This document shows, piece by piece, positions 37,111 to 45,555 of a DNA stretch of 64,000 bases; the first letter of the stretch is position 1, and each line of letters opens with the position of its first letter. Under the pieces are notes generated by a model. The model was not told where the DNA came from. It ran no database searches and saw only the letters and a list, made by a program, of their open reading frames with translations. Both the position numbers and the translations under genes were made by a program. The stretch comes from Ancylobacter tetraedralis (GTDB taxonomy: Bacteria; Pseudomonadota; Alphaproteobacteria; Rhizobiales; Xanthobacteraceae): assembly GCF_014195655.1 (NCBI RefSeq), contig NZ_JACICD010000001.1:782682-846681 (forward strand), given 5' to 3'.

Positions 37111-39150
37111 TCAGAGGTCCTTGACGAGCCGCAGCGCGTCGTAGATCGCCGCGTGGGTATTTCGCGAGGATACCGCGTCGCCGATGCGGAAAAGCTGGAA
37201 GGCGCCGTCGGGATTGTCGTCGCGGGTCTGCGGGCGCCCCTCGATCAGCGCGTCGTAATCCACCGCGCCCTTGTTGCGCGAGAGCGGCTTCAACTCGAAA
37301 TACAGGTCGTCGAGCGGCACGATGCCGTGATTGATGACGATCTGGTCGACGATCCGCTCCTGCCGTACCCCGCCATAATCCGAGCCGACGATGGCCTTGA
37401 TGGCATTGCCCGCCCGCTCCGCCGCTTCCAGCCGCCAGGTGACGGTGAAGGTCACATCGTGCTTCTGCAGCGCGCGCATATAGGGCACGAGGTTCATGCC
37501 CATCACCTCGGGGGCGAAGGTGCGGTCGGGCGTCATGATCTCCACCTTGCCGCCGGCTGCGGCGATCACCTCGGCCGCCTGCAGGCCGACATTGTCGCCG
37601 GCATCGTCGAACACCAGCACGTTGCGCCCGGGCTTCACGTCGCCGGAGATGATGTCCCAGGCGGAGACGACGAGGTCGTTGCCGGCGGAGAGCACATCGG
37701 TGTGCGGCAGCCCGCCGGTGGCGATGATGACGACGTCCGGCTTCTGCGCCAGCACCGTGTCGGCCTCCGCCCAGGTGTTGAAGTTGAGCGACACGCCGCC
37801 CGCCTCGCACTGGGCGAGGCGCCAGTCGATGATCGAGATCATCTCGCGCCGGCGCTTGTTCTGCGCGGTGAGGCGCACCTGCCCGCCGGCGGTCGACGCG
37901 GCCTCGAACACCACCACCTCATGCCCGCGCGCCGCGCCCACGCGCGCCGCCTCCAGCCCGCCCGGGCCGGCCCCGACCACGACGATCCTGCGCGGCGTAT
38001 CCGCGCGCGGAATGTCGTGCGGCATCGTCTCCTCGCGCCCGCTGGCGCCGTTATGGATGCAGAAGGCGGCGCCGCCCTGGTATATGCGGTCGAGGCAGTA
38101 ATTGGCGCCGACGCAGGGGCGGATGTCGTCCTCCCGCCCGGCGATGATCTTGCGCACGATATGCGGGTCGGTGAGGTGGGCGCGGGTCATGCCGATCATG
38201 TCCACCTTGCCGGCCGCGATGGCGTGGCGGGCGGTGGGCACATCCGGCACGCGCGCGGCGTGGAAGATCGGCCAGCGCGTCTCGGCGCGGATCTCGCCGG
38301 CGAAATCGAGATGCGGCGCGCTGGGCATGCCCTGGATCGGGATGACGTCGGTGAGGGCGGCATCGGTGTCGATATGGCCGCGGATGATGTTGAGGAAGTC
38401 GACCAGCCCGCTCGCCTTCAGACGGCGCGAGACCTCCATGCCTTCCTCGCGGCCCATGCCCTCCTTCATGTCGCCCTCGTCGGCCGTGTAGCGCACGCCG
38501 ACGATGAAATTCGGGCCGACCCGGTCGCGGATGGCCTGCAGCGTCTCCAGGGTGAAGCGCAGCCGGTTGTCGAGCGAGCCGCCATAGGGGGCGTCGAGGT
38601 CATTGGTCGCCGGCGACCAGAATTGCTGCGCGAGGTGGCCATAGGCCTCGATCTCGATGCCATCGAGCCCCGCCACCTTCATGCGCTCCGCCGCGTCGGC
38701 GAAATCCTTGATGACGCGCTCGATGTCCCAGTCCTCGATGCGCTTGGGGAAGGCGCGGTGCGCGGGTTCGCGGGCCCGCGAGGGGGCGATGACCGGCAGC
38801 CAGTCGCCCTTGTCCCAGCGCGTGCGACGGCCCAGATGCGTGATCTGGATCATCACCGCCGTGCCGTGCTCGTGGCAGGCATCGGCGAGGTCGCGCATCC
38901 ACGGCACCACCTCGTCCTTGTAGACCAGCACATTGCCGAAGGCGGGCGGGCTGTCCTTCGACACAGAGGCGGAACCCGCCGTCATGGTGAGCGCGATGCC
39001 GCCCTTGGCCCGCTCGACATGATAGGCGCGGTAGCGCTCCTTCGGCATGCCGTCCTCGGCATAGGCCGGTTCATGCGAGGTCGTCATGATCCGGTTGCGA
39101 AGCGTCAGGTGCTTGAGCTGGAAGGGTTGGAGCAGCGGATCGTTGGACAT
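37111..39150 (-). CDS. TMADH/DgcA-like flavoprotein (OYE barrel plus FAD/NAD domain)
   Basis: A 679-residue two-part enzyme: an N-terminal old-yellow-enzyme FMN barrel (LKHLTLRNRIMTTSHEPAY; GLDGIEIEAYGHLAQQFWSPATND; GGSLDNRLRF) and a C-terminal dinucleotide-binding half (IVVVGAGPGGLEAARVGAARGHEVVVFEA). It belongs with trimethylamine/dimethylglycine/N-methylproline demethylases and 2,4-dienoyl-CoA reductases. The Fe-S motif is C346-x2-A-x2-C352-x11-C: the second of the four usual cysteines is Ala. Demethylation of an N-methyl amino acid is the leading inference from neighbours. Confidence 0.85.
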   Translation of the reverse strand: MSNDPLLQPFQLKHLTLRNRIMTTSHEPAYAEDGMPKERYRAYHVERAKGGIALTMTAGSASVSKDSPPAFGNVLVYKDEVVPWMRDLADACHEHGTAVMIQITHLGRRTRWDKGDWLPVIAPSRAREPAHRAFPKRIEDWDIERVIKDFADAAERMKVAGLDGIEIEAYGHLAQQFWSPATNDLDAPYGGSLDNRLRFTLETLQAIRDRVGPNFIVGVRYTADEGDMKEGMGREEGMEVSRRLKASGLVDFLNIIRGHIDTDAALTDVIPIQGMPSAPHLDFAGEIRAETRWPIFHAARVPDVPTARHAIAAGKVDMIGMTRAHLTDPHIVRKIIAGREDDIRPCVGANYCLDRIYQGGAAFCIHNGASGREETMPHDIPRADTPRRIVVVGAGPGGLEAARVGAARGHEVVVFEAASTAGGQVRLTAQNKRRREMISIIDWRLAQCEAGGVSLNFNTWAEADTVLAQKPDVVIIATGGLPHTDVLSAGNDLVVSAWDIISGDVKPGRNVLVFDDAGDNVGLQAAEVIAAAGGKVEIMTPDRTFAPEVMGMNLVPYMRALQKHDVTFTVTWRLEAAERAGNAIKAIVGSDYGGVRQERIVDQIVINHGIVPLDDLYFELKPLSRNKGAVDYDALIEGRPQTRDDNPDGAFQLFRIGDAVSSRNTHAAIYDALRLVKDL

Positions 39151-39193
39151 GCATGCCTGCCTGGAAAGGTAACAGACTGAAAGCTTAGCCGCC

Positions 39194-39232
39194 TGTACAC
39201 CCGTGTCAATATTTCAAACAGGAGCGTACATT
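39194..39232. promoter_or_regulatory. 39-bp shared element, copy 1 (between flavoprotein and ProC-like genes)
   Basis: TGTACA, 3 bp, GTGTC, 18 bp, GTACATT. The same blocks with identical spacing occur at 43197-43235. The outer TGTAC/GTACA arms form an inverted repeat, and on the minus strand TTGACA inside it could be the -35 box of the flavoprotein promoter, with TAAGCT 16 bp further. Likely an operator for a common regulator. Confidence 0.65.
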
Positions 39233-39305
39233 TCGCGGCGGTGCGAACGTGGCTTCAATCGGGGCTGCGCGAGTGCGCGCGATTGAGCGAGCAGGGGAGA
39301 GAGTG

Positions 39306-40124
39306 ATGGAAGATGGGCAGGCGCCGACCGACAGGCGGGTCGGGATCATCGGTGGCAGCGGCTGGCTCGGGGCGGCCTTCGCGCGCGGATTTCTCGCGAA
39401 GGGCGTGGTCCGGCCGGAAAACCTCATCCTGTCCAACCGCGCCGGGGCGGGGCCTATCCCGGAGGCGGTGTGGACGGCGGACAATCAGGCGCTGGTCGAG
39501 GGCTGCGACATCGTCCTCCTGTCGGTGCGGCTGGAGCATCTGCCCCATGTCGCCATCGCGGTCGGCGACAAGCCTCTGGTCTCGCTCATGGCGGGGGTGG
39601 ATGTCGCGACGCTGATGCGCCACACCGGTGCGCGCAAGGTGGTGCGCACCATGCCCAATGCGGCCGCCACGATCGGGCAATGCTACACGCCGTGGTACGC
39701 GACGGCGGAGGTGAGCGCGGATGACAGGGCGCTGGTGCAGCGCCTGTTCGCGTGCTGCGGCGCGGCCGACGAGGTGCCGTCGGAAGACCAGATCGACTAT
39801 TTCTGCGGCTTCACCGGGGCCGGCGCGGGCTATCCCGCCCTGCTCGCCCGCGCGATGATCGCTCATGCCGAGGCTCGTGGCATCGACCCCGCCGTCGCCC
39901 GCCGCGCCGCCACCTCCGTCGTGGCGGGCGCGAGCCGGCTGCTGGCGGCGCCGGGCGCGGCGCCGGGTGACATCATCGAGGCGCTGGCCGGCTATCGCGG
40001 CACCACCGCCGCGCTGATCGAGACCGCCGGAGCGGAGGGCTTCGACCACGCGGTGGCGGCCGGCCTCGCGGCGGCCGAGGCGCGGGCGCGTGAGTTGAGT
40101 GCGCTCACCGCCCGCGCGCTCTGA
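39306..40124 (+). CDS. Pyrroline-5-carboxylate reductase-like protein (ProC family)
   Basis: A 272-residue NAD(P)-dependent imine reductase-like protein with Rossmann motif RVGIIGGSGWLGAAFARGF, NADP-loop region LILSNRAGAG, VVRTMPNAAATIGQ and the C-terminal dimer region (FTGAGAGYPALLARAMIAHAEARGIDP). Family members reduce cyclic imines. The start at ATG 39306 has a GGGGAGAGA leader; upstream ATG 39249 is rejected. Being next to demethylase-like flavoproteins, it may act on a pyrroline or related imine rather than in proline synthesis. Confidence 0.82.
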   Translation: MEDGQAPTDRRVGIIGGSGWLGAAFARGFLAKGVVRPENLILSNRAGAGPIPEAVWTADNQALVEGCDIVLLSVRLEHLPHVAIAVGDKPLVSLMAGVDVATLMRHTGARKVVRTMPNAAATIGQCYTPWYATAEVSADDRALVQRLFACCGAADEVPSEDQIDYFCGFTGAGAGYPALLARAMIAHAEARGIDPAVARRAATSVVAGASRLLAAPGAAPGDIIEALAGYRGTTAALIETAGAEGFDHAVAAGLAAAEARARELSALTARAL

Positions 40125-40130
40125 CGCCGC

Positions 40131-41138
40131 TCAGGACGGGGCGGCGATGCCCGCCAGCGCGGCGATCCGCCCCAGCACCTCGGCGCGCAGGCGCAGCCGC
40201 TCCGGCGGCGCCTGTCGGGCCAGCTTGGCCTGGCCGGGTATATGCACCCCGAGCCCGGCCAGCCGCTCCATCTGCTGCGTCAGCCGGCCGGCGAGGTCGG
40301 TGGCGGCCCCGCGCGGGGCGATGGCCAGCACGAACAGGCCGACGCCCGGGCTACGCGCACCATCCACGAAGCTCGGCGCATCGAGCGACCAGTTGGCCCC
40401 CGTCAGCCCCGCCGCGAGGATCTCCACGATCAACGCGATATTGGCGCCGCGCGCGCCGCCGAAGGGCAGAAGATGGCCGCCGAGCGCCGCCGTGGCATCC
40501 TGCGTCGGCGCGCCGTCGCCATCCACCGCCCAGCCGGCGGGAATCGCCTCGCCGCGCGCGGCCGCCTCGCGGATATTCACGAAGGCGGTGGCGCTGGAGG
40601 CCTGGTCGACCAGCAGCGCCGGCCCTTGCGCGCCCGGCGCGGCGAAGGCGATCGGGTTGGTGCAATAGACCGCCCGGGCGACGCCGGGCGGGCTCATCAG
40701 CGGCGGCCCGTTGGTGGCGGCGAGCGCGACAAGGCCCGTCTCCGCGAGCCGTAGCGCATAGTCGCCGAGCTCGCCGGTGGTGAAGCTGCCGCGCAGCGCC
40801 AGGCTGGCGGCGCCGAGATCCTTCGCCCGCTGGGAGAGTTCACGGAACGCGCGGTCGAAACCGAGCTGGGCGATACCGCCCGCGACGTCCACCTCGATCA
40901 GCGCCGGCGCAGGGAAGGAGATGACGGGTTCGGCGGTGCCGATAATGCGCGCCGCCTTCAGGCTCTCCACGTAATCGGTGAGGTGGGCGAAGCCGACCGA
41001 GGCGCGTCCGCGCTCCTCGGCCCGCACGGTGGCGGCGGCGAGTGCCTCCGCCATGGCCGGGCTGGCGCCGACGGCCTCAAGGGCGGCACGGGCGAAAGCG
41101 GCGGCGGCGTCGGGGGTGAGGCTGAGGAGCGCGGTCAT
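40131..41138 (-). CDS. LDH2/malate dehydrogenase-like (Pyr2C/piperideine-2-carboxylate reductase-like) oxidoreductase
   Basis: A 335-residue member of the type-2 malate/L-lactate dehydrogenase (YlbC/DpkA) fold, recognisable by RAEERGRASVGFAHLTDYVE, YCTNPIAFAAPG and LPFGGARGANIALIVEIL. Members reduce 2-keto acids or cyclic imino acids such as 1-pyrroline-2-carboxylate with NADPH. Together with the ProC-like gene divergent from it, this points to an imino-acid pathway. It lies 2 bp after the next flavoprotein gene's stop, in the same transcript. Confidence 0.82.
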   Translation of the reverse strand: MTALLSLTPDAAAAFARAALEAVGASPAMAEALAAATVRAEERGRASVGFAHLTDYVESLKAARIIGTAEPVISFPAPALIEVDVAGGIAQLGFDRAFRELSQRAKDLGAASLALRGSFTTGELGDYALRLAETGLVALAATNGPPLMSPPGVARAVYCTNPIAFAAPGAQGPALLVDQASSATAFVNIREAAARGEAIPAGWAVDGDGAPTQDATAALGGHLLPFGGARGANIALIVEILAAGLTGANWSLDAPSFVDGARSPGVGLFVLAIAPRGAATDLAGRLTQQMERLAGLGVHIPGQAKLARQAPPERLRLRAEVLGRIAALAGIAAPS

Positions 41139-41140
41139 CG

Positions 41141-43126
41141 CTAGATCGCCAGCGCGGCCTTGCGGCCCTCATAAATGGCATAGGGCGCCTGCCGGGGGGC
41201 GGCGCCGTCGCCGATCTCGACGAAGGGCAGCCCCACCTCGCGCAGCTCGCGCGCCAGCCAGTCGGCGGCCATGTTGGTGGTCGCCGTCACCAGCGTGTCC
41301 GCCTCGATGAAGCGCCGGCTGCCGTCGAGGTGGGAAATCACCGTTGCGCCGTTGCCGTGCCATTCGAGGATCGAGGATTCCAGCACGAAGGTCACGCCGA
41401 GCTTGGCCAGCGTGCGGCGCAGCGGCCCGTCGGCGGCGGTGCGCTGCAATTCGCGCCCCACCATCGGGTCGGGAGTGAGCAGCGTCACCTCGTGGCCGTC
41501 CTCGGCGAGCTTCCAGGCCGTGCCGCAGCCGCGCCAGCCGCCCGCCTCGTCGAGCAGAAGCACGCGCTTGCCGGGCCGTGCCTGGCGCGCCATCACTGCC
41601 TCGATCGAGACGGCATTGCCGCGCTCCCAGCCGGGCATGGTGTCGAGTTGCGGGAACGCCTTCTGGAAGCCGGTATCGGGCGCGACCGAACCGGTGGCGA
41701 GGATGACGACGTCGGCCTGCTCCGCGGTGATGTCGGCCGCTTCGACATAGGTGTTGAGGCGCACTTCCACCTGCAGCTTGGTGAGCTGGCGCTCGTACCA
41801 GTCGATCAGGTCGGTGATCTGCGCGCGGCGCGGCTGCAGGCCCGCGAGGCGGAAATTGCCGCCCAGCTTGTCGGAGGCTTCCGCCAGCACCACGCGATGG
41901 CCGCGCTCGGCCGCCGCGCGGGCGGCCTCCAGCCCGGCCGGCCCGCCACCGACCACGAATACCCGGCGCGGCCGCGCGGCGGGGGTGAAGCGGTCGCCGC
42001 CCCACTCGAATTCGCGCCCGGCCGAGGGGTTGATCAGGCAGCTGATCCAGTAGTCGCGCGAGCGCCGGCCCCAGCACATCTGGTTGCAGGACAGGCAGCC
42101 GCGCACATCCTCCGGCCGGCCCTCCGCCGCCTTGTTGACGAGGTGCGGATCGGCGATCTGTCCGCGCACGATGGAAACCAGATCGGCCGAGCCCTCGCCG
42201 ATCACCGTCTCGGCATTGTCGGGGGTGCGGATATGGCTCTCGGCGGTGACGAGGGCGTGCTTCACCACCTTCTTCAGCGTGCTGGCGAGATCGACGCCCA
42301 GCTTTTCCGGATACTGGAAGGTCGGGATGATCTTGTAGAAGTCGAAATAGGAGCCGCTGCCGCAGGTCACATAATCCATCAGCTGCTGCTCGTCGTGCAG
42401 GCGGATGATCTCGGCGAGGTCGCGCTTCTGCAGCGCCACCTCGACATCCGGCTCGTCATTGACCGCGAGGCCGATGATGAAATCGTCGCCGCACAGCGCG
42501 CGGATGCGGGTGAGGATCTCGCGCGAGACGCGGGTGCGGTTCTCCAGCGAGCCGCCCCACTTGTCCTCGCGCCGGTTGGACCAGGGCGTCCAGAACTGGT
42601 CGACGAAGCCGTGATAGGCGGCCCAGACCTCCACGCCGTCGAAGCCGGAGGCCTGCGCGCGGCGGGCGGCCTGCACGAAGCCGTCGATCGTCTCCTCGAT
42701 CTCCGCCTCGCTCATCGCGTGGGAGCCATCGCTGTCATGGTAGCTCGGCATGCCCGAGGGCGACCAGTGCGGATGATAGGACAGGTCGGAATCGCCGTGG
42801 CTGCCGATATGGTAGAGTTGCTGGATGGCGAGCGCGCCATGGCGCTGGATGGCCTGCGTCACCGCCTTGAAAGGCTCGATGATGGCGTCGTCGCCGGGGC
42901 GGAAATTGCCCCGCGTCAGAACCGCCGCTTGATGCACGGGCACCGGCTCCACCACGATCATCGCCGCGCCGCCGCGCGCGCGTTCCTCGTAATAGCCGAC
43001 ATGGCGCGGCCCCGGCAGGCCGTCCTCCGCCATATTGGCCGTATGCGCCCCGAACACCACCCGGTTCCGCAGCATTCTGCCGCGAAGTCGGATTGGTGCA
43101 AGCATTTTGGGGAAGTGGCTTGCCAT
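41141..43126 (-). CDS. Second TMADH/DgcA-like flavoprotein
   Basis: A 661-residue paralogue-like enzyme of the same two-part plan: FMN barrel (LRNRVVFGAHTANMAEDGLPG; GFDGVEVWAAYHGFVDQFWTPWSN; GGSLENRTRVS) and FAD/NAD domain (VFVVGGGPAGLEAARAAAERGHRVVLAEA). The Fe-S motif is complete, C344-x2-C347-x3-C351-x11-C, unlike the first copy. It presumably oxidises an N-methylated amine or amino acid, passing electrons through the 4Fe-4S cluster. Upstream it carries the shared 39-bp element. Confidence 0.85.
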   Translation of the reverse strand: MASHFPKMLAPIRLRGRMLRNRVVFGAHTANMAEDGLPGPRHVGYYEERARGGAAMIVVEPVPVHQAAVLTRGNFRPGDDAIIEPFKAVTQAIQRHGALAIQQLYHIGSHGDSDLSYHPHWSPSGMPSYHDSDGSHAMSEAEIEETIDGFVQAARRAQASGFDGVEVWAAYHGFVDQFWTPWSNRREDKWGGSLENRTRVSREILTRIRALCGDDFIIGLAVNDEPDVEVALQKRDLAEIIRLHDEQQLMDYVTCGSGSYFDFYKIIPTFQYPEKLGVDLASTLKKVVKHALVTAESHIRTPDNAETVIGEGSADLVSIVRGQIADPHLVNKAAEGRPEDVRGCLSCNQMCWGRRSRDYWISCLINPSAGREFEWGGDRFTPAARPRRVFVVGGGPAGLEAARAAAERGHRVVLAEASDKLGGNFRLAGLQPRRAQITDLIDWYERQLTKLQVEVRLNTYVEAADITAEQADVVILATGSVAPDTGFQKAFPQLDTMPGWERGNAVSIEAVMARQARPGKRVLLLDEAGGWRGCGTAWKLAEDGHEVTLLTPDPMVGRELQRTAADGPLRRTLAKLGVTFVLESSILEWHGNGATVISHLDGSRRFIEADTLVTATTNMAADWLARELREVGLPFVEIGDGAAPRQAPYAIYEGRKAALAI

Positions 43127-43196
43127 CGTGAACTGACCCTCTGTTCGTCACGGCGTGGAGCGATGCGGACAGTCGGGAACGGCAGCCGATCGCGAG

Positions 43197-43235
43197 TATA
43201 CATTGGTGTCGAGTTTTTCAACTGTCACGTACATT
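43197..43235. promoter_or_regulatory. 39-bp shared element, copy 2
   Basis: TATACA, 3 bp, GTGTC, 18 bp, GTACATT, in the gap between the second flavoprotein gene and the divergent ABC importer, aligned block by block with copy 1 at 39194. The outer arms form an imperfect TGTAC/GTACA inverted repeat here (TATAC on the left). Confidence 0.65.
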
Positions 43236-43427
43236 CTACGCTTGCGCGATGTCGGGAAGTTCGCCTAGCCTGCTGGGAATTGCCGCTTGGACGGGCATGC
43301 CTCGAAAGAGGCATGAGTGCTCGGGCGGTGCCTGTCGCCGCGCCGCGACGGGCGGGCATGAGAGGCACGATTCATGCTGGTGAGCCGAACTCAGCCGCAT
43401 CGGGCGGTGTCGTATCCGGGAGAGCCG

Positions 43428-44222
43428 ATGAGCCTCAATTCTTCCTCGATCACACAGGCGGACGTCGCGCCGAAGCAGCCGCTGCTGCGCCTCGACGCGG
43501 TCGGCAAGACCTTCGGCACCCATGTCGTTCTCGAAGACATCGATCTCAGTCTCGCCGCCGGCGAGGTCGTGGCCATTATCGGCCCCAGCGGATCGGGCAA
43601 GAGCACGCTGCTGCGCTGCATCAACCAGCTGGAGCCGCCGACCACCGGCCGGGTGACGATCGGCGACACCACCATCGAGGCCGGCCACACGCCGACCCGA
43701 CGCGAGCTCATGGTGCTGCGCCGCAGCATCGGCATGGTCTTCCAGTCCTTCAACCTGTTTCCGCACCTCACCGTGCTGCGCAATGTCAGCCTCGCGCAGG
43801 AGAGGGTGATGGGCCGCACGCGCGAGCAGGCGGACGCGGTGTCCATGCAGTTGCTGGCGCGCGTCGGCCTTGCCGACAAGGCGCAGCAATTTCCCAGCCG
43901 CTGCTCGGGCGGACAGCAGCAGCGCATCGCCATCGCGCGGGCGCTGGCGCTCGATCCGCAGATCATGCTGTTCGACGAGCCGACCTCGGCGCTCGATCCC
44001 GAACTTGGCCTCGAGGTGCTGTCGGTCATGCGCGAGCTGGCCGAGGGCGGCATGACGATGATCGTCGTCACCCACGAGATGCGCTTCGCCGAGAACGTCT
44101 CGGACCGCGTCATCATCATGGCCGACGGGCGTATCGTCGAGCAGGGCCCGAGCGGCACGGTGATGCGCAATCCCCAGACCGAACGCGCCCAGCGCTTCCT
44201 GCATGCGGTGAAAGATCGATGA
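43428..44222 (+). CDS. Polar amino-acid ABC transporter ATPase (GlnQ/HisP type)
   Basis: A 264-residue nucleotide-binding subunit with Walker A GPSGSGKST, Q-loop FQSFNLFPHLTVLRNV, signature CSGGQQQR, Walker B IMLFDEPTSALDPE and His in VVTHEMRF. Typical for polar amino-acid importers. ATG 43428 is preferred, preceded by GGGAGAG. It overlaps the first permease by 3 bp (ATGA). The operon lies downstream of the divergent 39-bp element. Confidence 0.93.
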   Translation: MSLNSSSITQADVAPKQPLLRLDAVGKTFGTHVVLEDIDLSLAAGEVVAIIGPSGSGKSTLLRCINQLEPPTTGRVTIGDTTIEAGHTPTRRELMVLRRSIGMVFQSFNLFPHLTVLRNVSLAQERVMGRTREQADAVSMQLLARVGLADKAQQFPSRCSGGQQQRIAIARALALDPQIMLFDEPTSALDPELGLEVLSVMRELAEGGMTMIVVTHEMRFAENVSDRVIIMADGRIVEQGPSGTVMRNPQTERAQRFLHAVKDR

Positions 44223-44863
44223 CGCAGGACATGCTCCTTACCATGGTATCGGGCGTGCCATGGACCATCGCGCTCACGGCCGTGGCGCTGCTGATCGGCG
44301 TCGTGCTGGGCATTCCGCTCTGCGCGATGCGCATGTCGAAGCTGGTCGTGCTGCGCATGGTGGCGAACACGCTGATCCTGACGCTGCGCGCCATCCCGCC
44401 GATCGTCTGGCTGTTCTTCATCTTTTTCGGCCTCGACACCGGCTATGTCTCGCTCAACCCGTTCCAGGCGGCGGCGATCGGCCTCGGCCTGATCACGGCG
44501 GCCAACATGGCGGAGATCTATCGCGGCGCCATGTCGGCCATTCACTCGGGCCAGTCGGAAGCCTCCATGGCGCTGGGGCTCTCCACCTATCACCGCTTCT
44601 TCGATGTCCTCGGGCCGCAACTTTTCCGGGTGGCGCTGCCTTCGGCGGCGAGCTACGCGATCGGGTTGCTGAAGGATTCCGCCATCGCCTCCACCATCGG
44701 CGTGCATGAAATCGCCTTCGAGGCTTCGCATGTCTCGCAGCGCACGTTCCGCGGGCTCGATGTCTACGCCGTGGCCGGCCTGCTCTACATCCTGCTCAGC
44801 CTGCCCATAGCCTGGGCCTCGCGCTGGGCGGACCTGCACCTGCGCGCGAGGGTTGCCCGATGA
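44219..44863 (+). CDS. Amino-acid ABC transporter permease (HisM/GlnP family)
   Basis: A 214-residue membrane subunit (five hydrophobic segments) with the family EAA-like loop EIYRGAMSAIHSGQSEASMALGLS and IPPIVWLFFIFFGL. The ATG overlaps the ATPase stop (ATGA) and its own stop overlaps the next permease ATG by 4 bp, so the three are translationally coupled. It also appears in a long spurious frame upstream, which is ignored. Confidence 0.92.
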   Translation: MTQDMLLTMVSGVPWTIALTAVALLIGVVLGIPLCAMRMSKLVVLRMVANTLILTLRAIPPIVWLFFIFFGLDTGYVSLNPFQAAAIGLGLITAANMAEIYRGAMSAIHSGQSEASMALGLSTYHRFFDVLGPQLFRVALPSAASYAIGLLKDSAIASTIGVHEIAFEASHVSQRTFRGLDVYAVAGLLYILLSLPIAWASRWADLHLRARVAR

Positions 44864-45516
44864 ACGATCTGGTCGACTTCTGGCTCGAACACCTGCCGGC
44901 CATGCTGGACGGCCTCATGGTCAGCGTGCAGGTGACGGGCGTCTCGCTCGCCATCGGTGTTCCGCTCGGCCTCCTGCTGGCGCTGGCGGTGCAGTCCCGG
45001 TCGAAGCCCATGCGCGGCATCGCCATCGTGGTGGTGGAGGTGGGGCGCGGCGCGCCGGCGCTCATCCTCTTGCAGTTCACCTATTTCGGCCTGCCCAATG
45101 CGGGGCTGTCCCTCGACAGCTTCTCCTCGGCGGTGATCGCGCTGGCCTGGTGCACCGGCGCCTATACCAGCGAGATCATCCGTGCCGGGCTGGAAGCGGT
45201 GCCGCACGGCCAGAAGGAGGCGGCGGAGGCGATCGGCCTCAACCATCTCGACGCGCTGCGCTACGTGATCCTGCCGCAGGCGCTGCGGGTCTCGGTGCCC
45301 GCGCTGCTCGGCTTTTCGATCCTGATGCTGCAAGCCTCCTCGCTGTGCTTCGCCATCGCGCTGCCGGAGCTTGTCAGCCAGGCCTATCTGATCGGCTCCA
45401 CGACTTTCCGCTACATGCCGATCCTGGTCCTGGCGGGCCTGCTCTACGCCGCCATCTGCATTCCCGCGACCATCGCAGTCAGCGCTCTCGAGCGCAAACT
45501 GGGTGCCCATGCCTGA
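44860..45516 (+). CDS. Amino-acid ABC transporter permease
   Basis: A 218-residue partner permease with the matching loop TSEIIRAGLEAVPHGQKEAAEAIGLNHLDALRYVILPQALRVSVPAL and GRGAPALILLQFTYFGL. Forms the heterodimeric channel with the preceding subunit. Starts in an ATGA overlap. Confidence 0.92.
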   Translation: MNDLVDFWLEHLPAMLDGLMVSVQVTGVSLAIGVPLGLLLALAVQSRSKPMRGIAIVVVEVGRGAPALILLQFTYFGLPNAGLSLDSFSSAVIALAWCTGAYTSEIIRAGLEAVPHGQKEAAEAIGLNHLDALRYVILPQALRVSVPALLGFSILMLQASSLCFAIALPELVSQAYLIGSTTFRYMPILVLAGLLYAAICIPATIAVSALERKLGAHA

Positions 45517-45555
45517 ACCGCGTTCCCAAACTACGTTCCAGAGGGATAACAAGAA

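Noticed and set aside
36451-39180. Very long plus-strand open frame (about 900 codons) opposite the flavoprotein gene
   Set aside because: It is the antisense shadow of a GC-rich gene; it has no ribosome site and no family similarity, while the minus-strand frame is a clear flavoenzyme.
41330-44218. Long plus-strand frame leading into the amino-acid permease
   Set aside because: Only the last 214 codons resemble a permease, starting at ATG 44219. The upstream part is antisense to the second flavoprotein gene.
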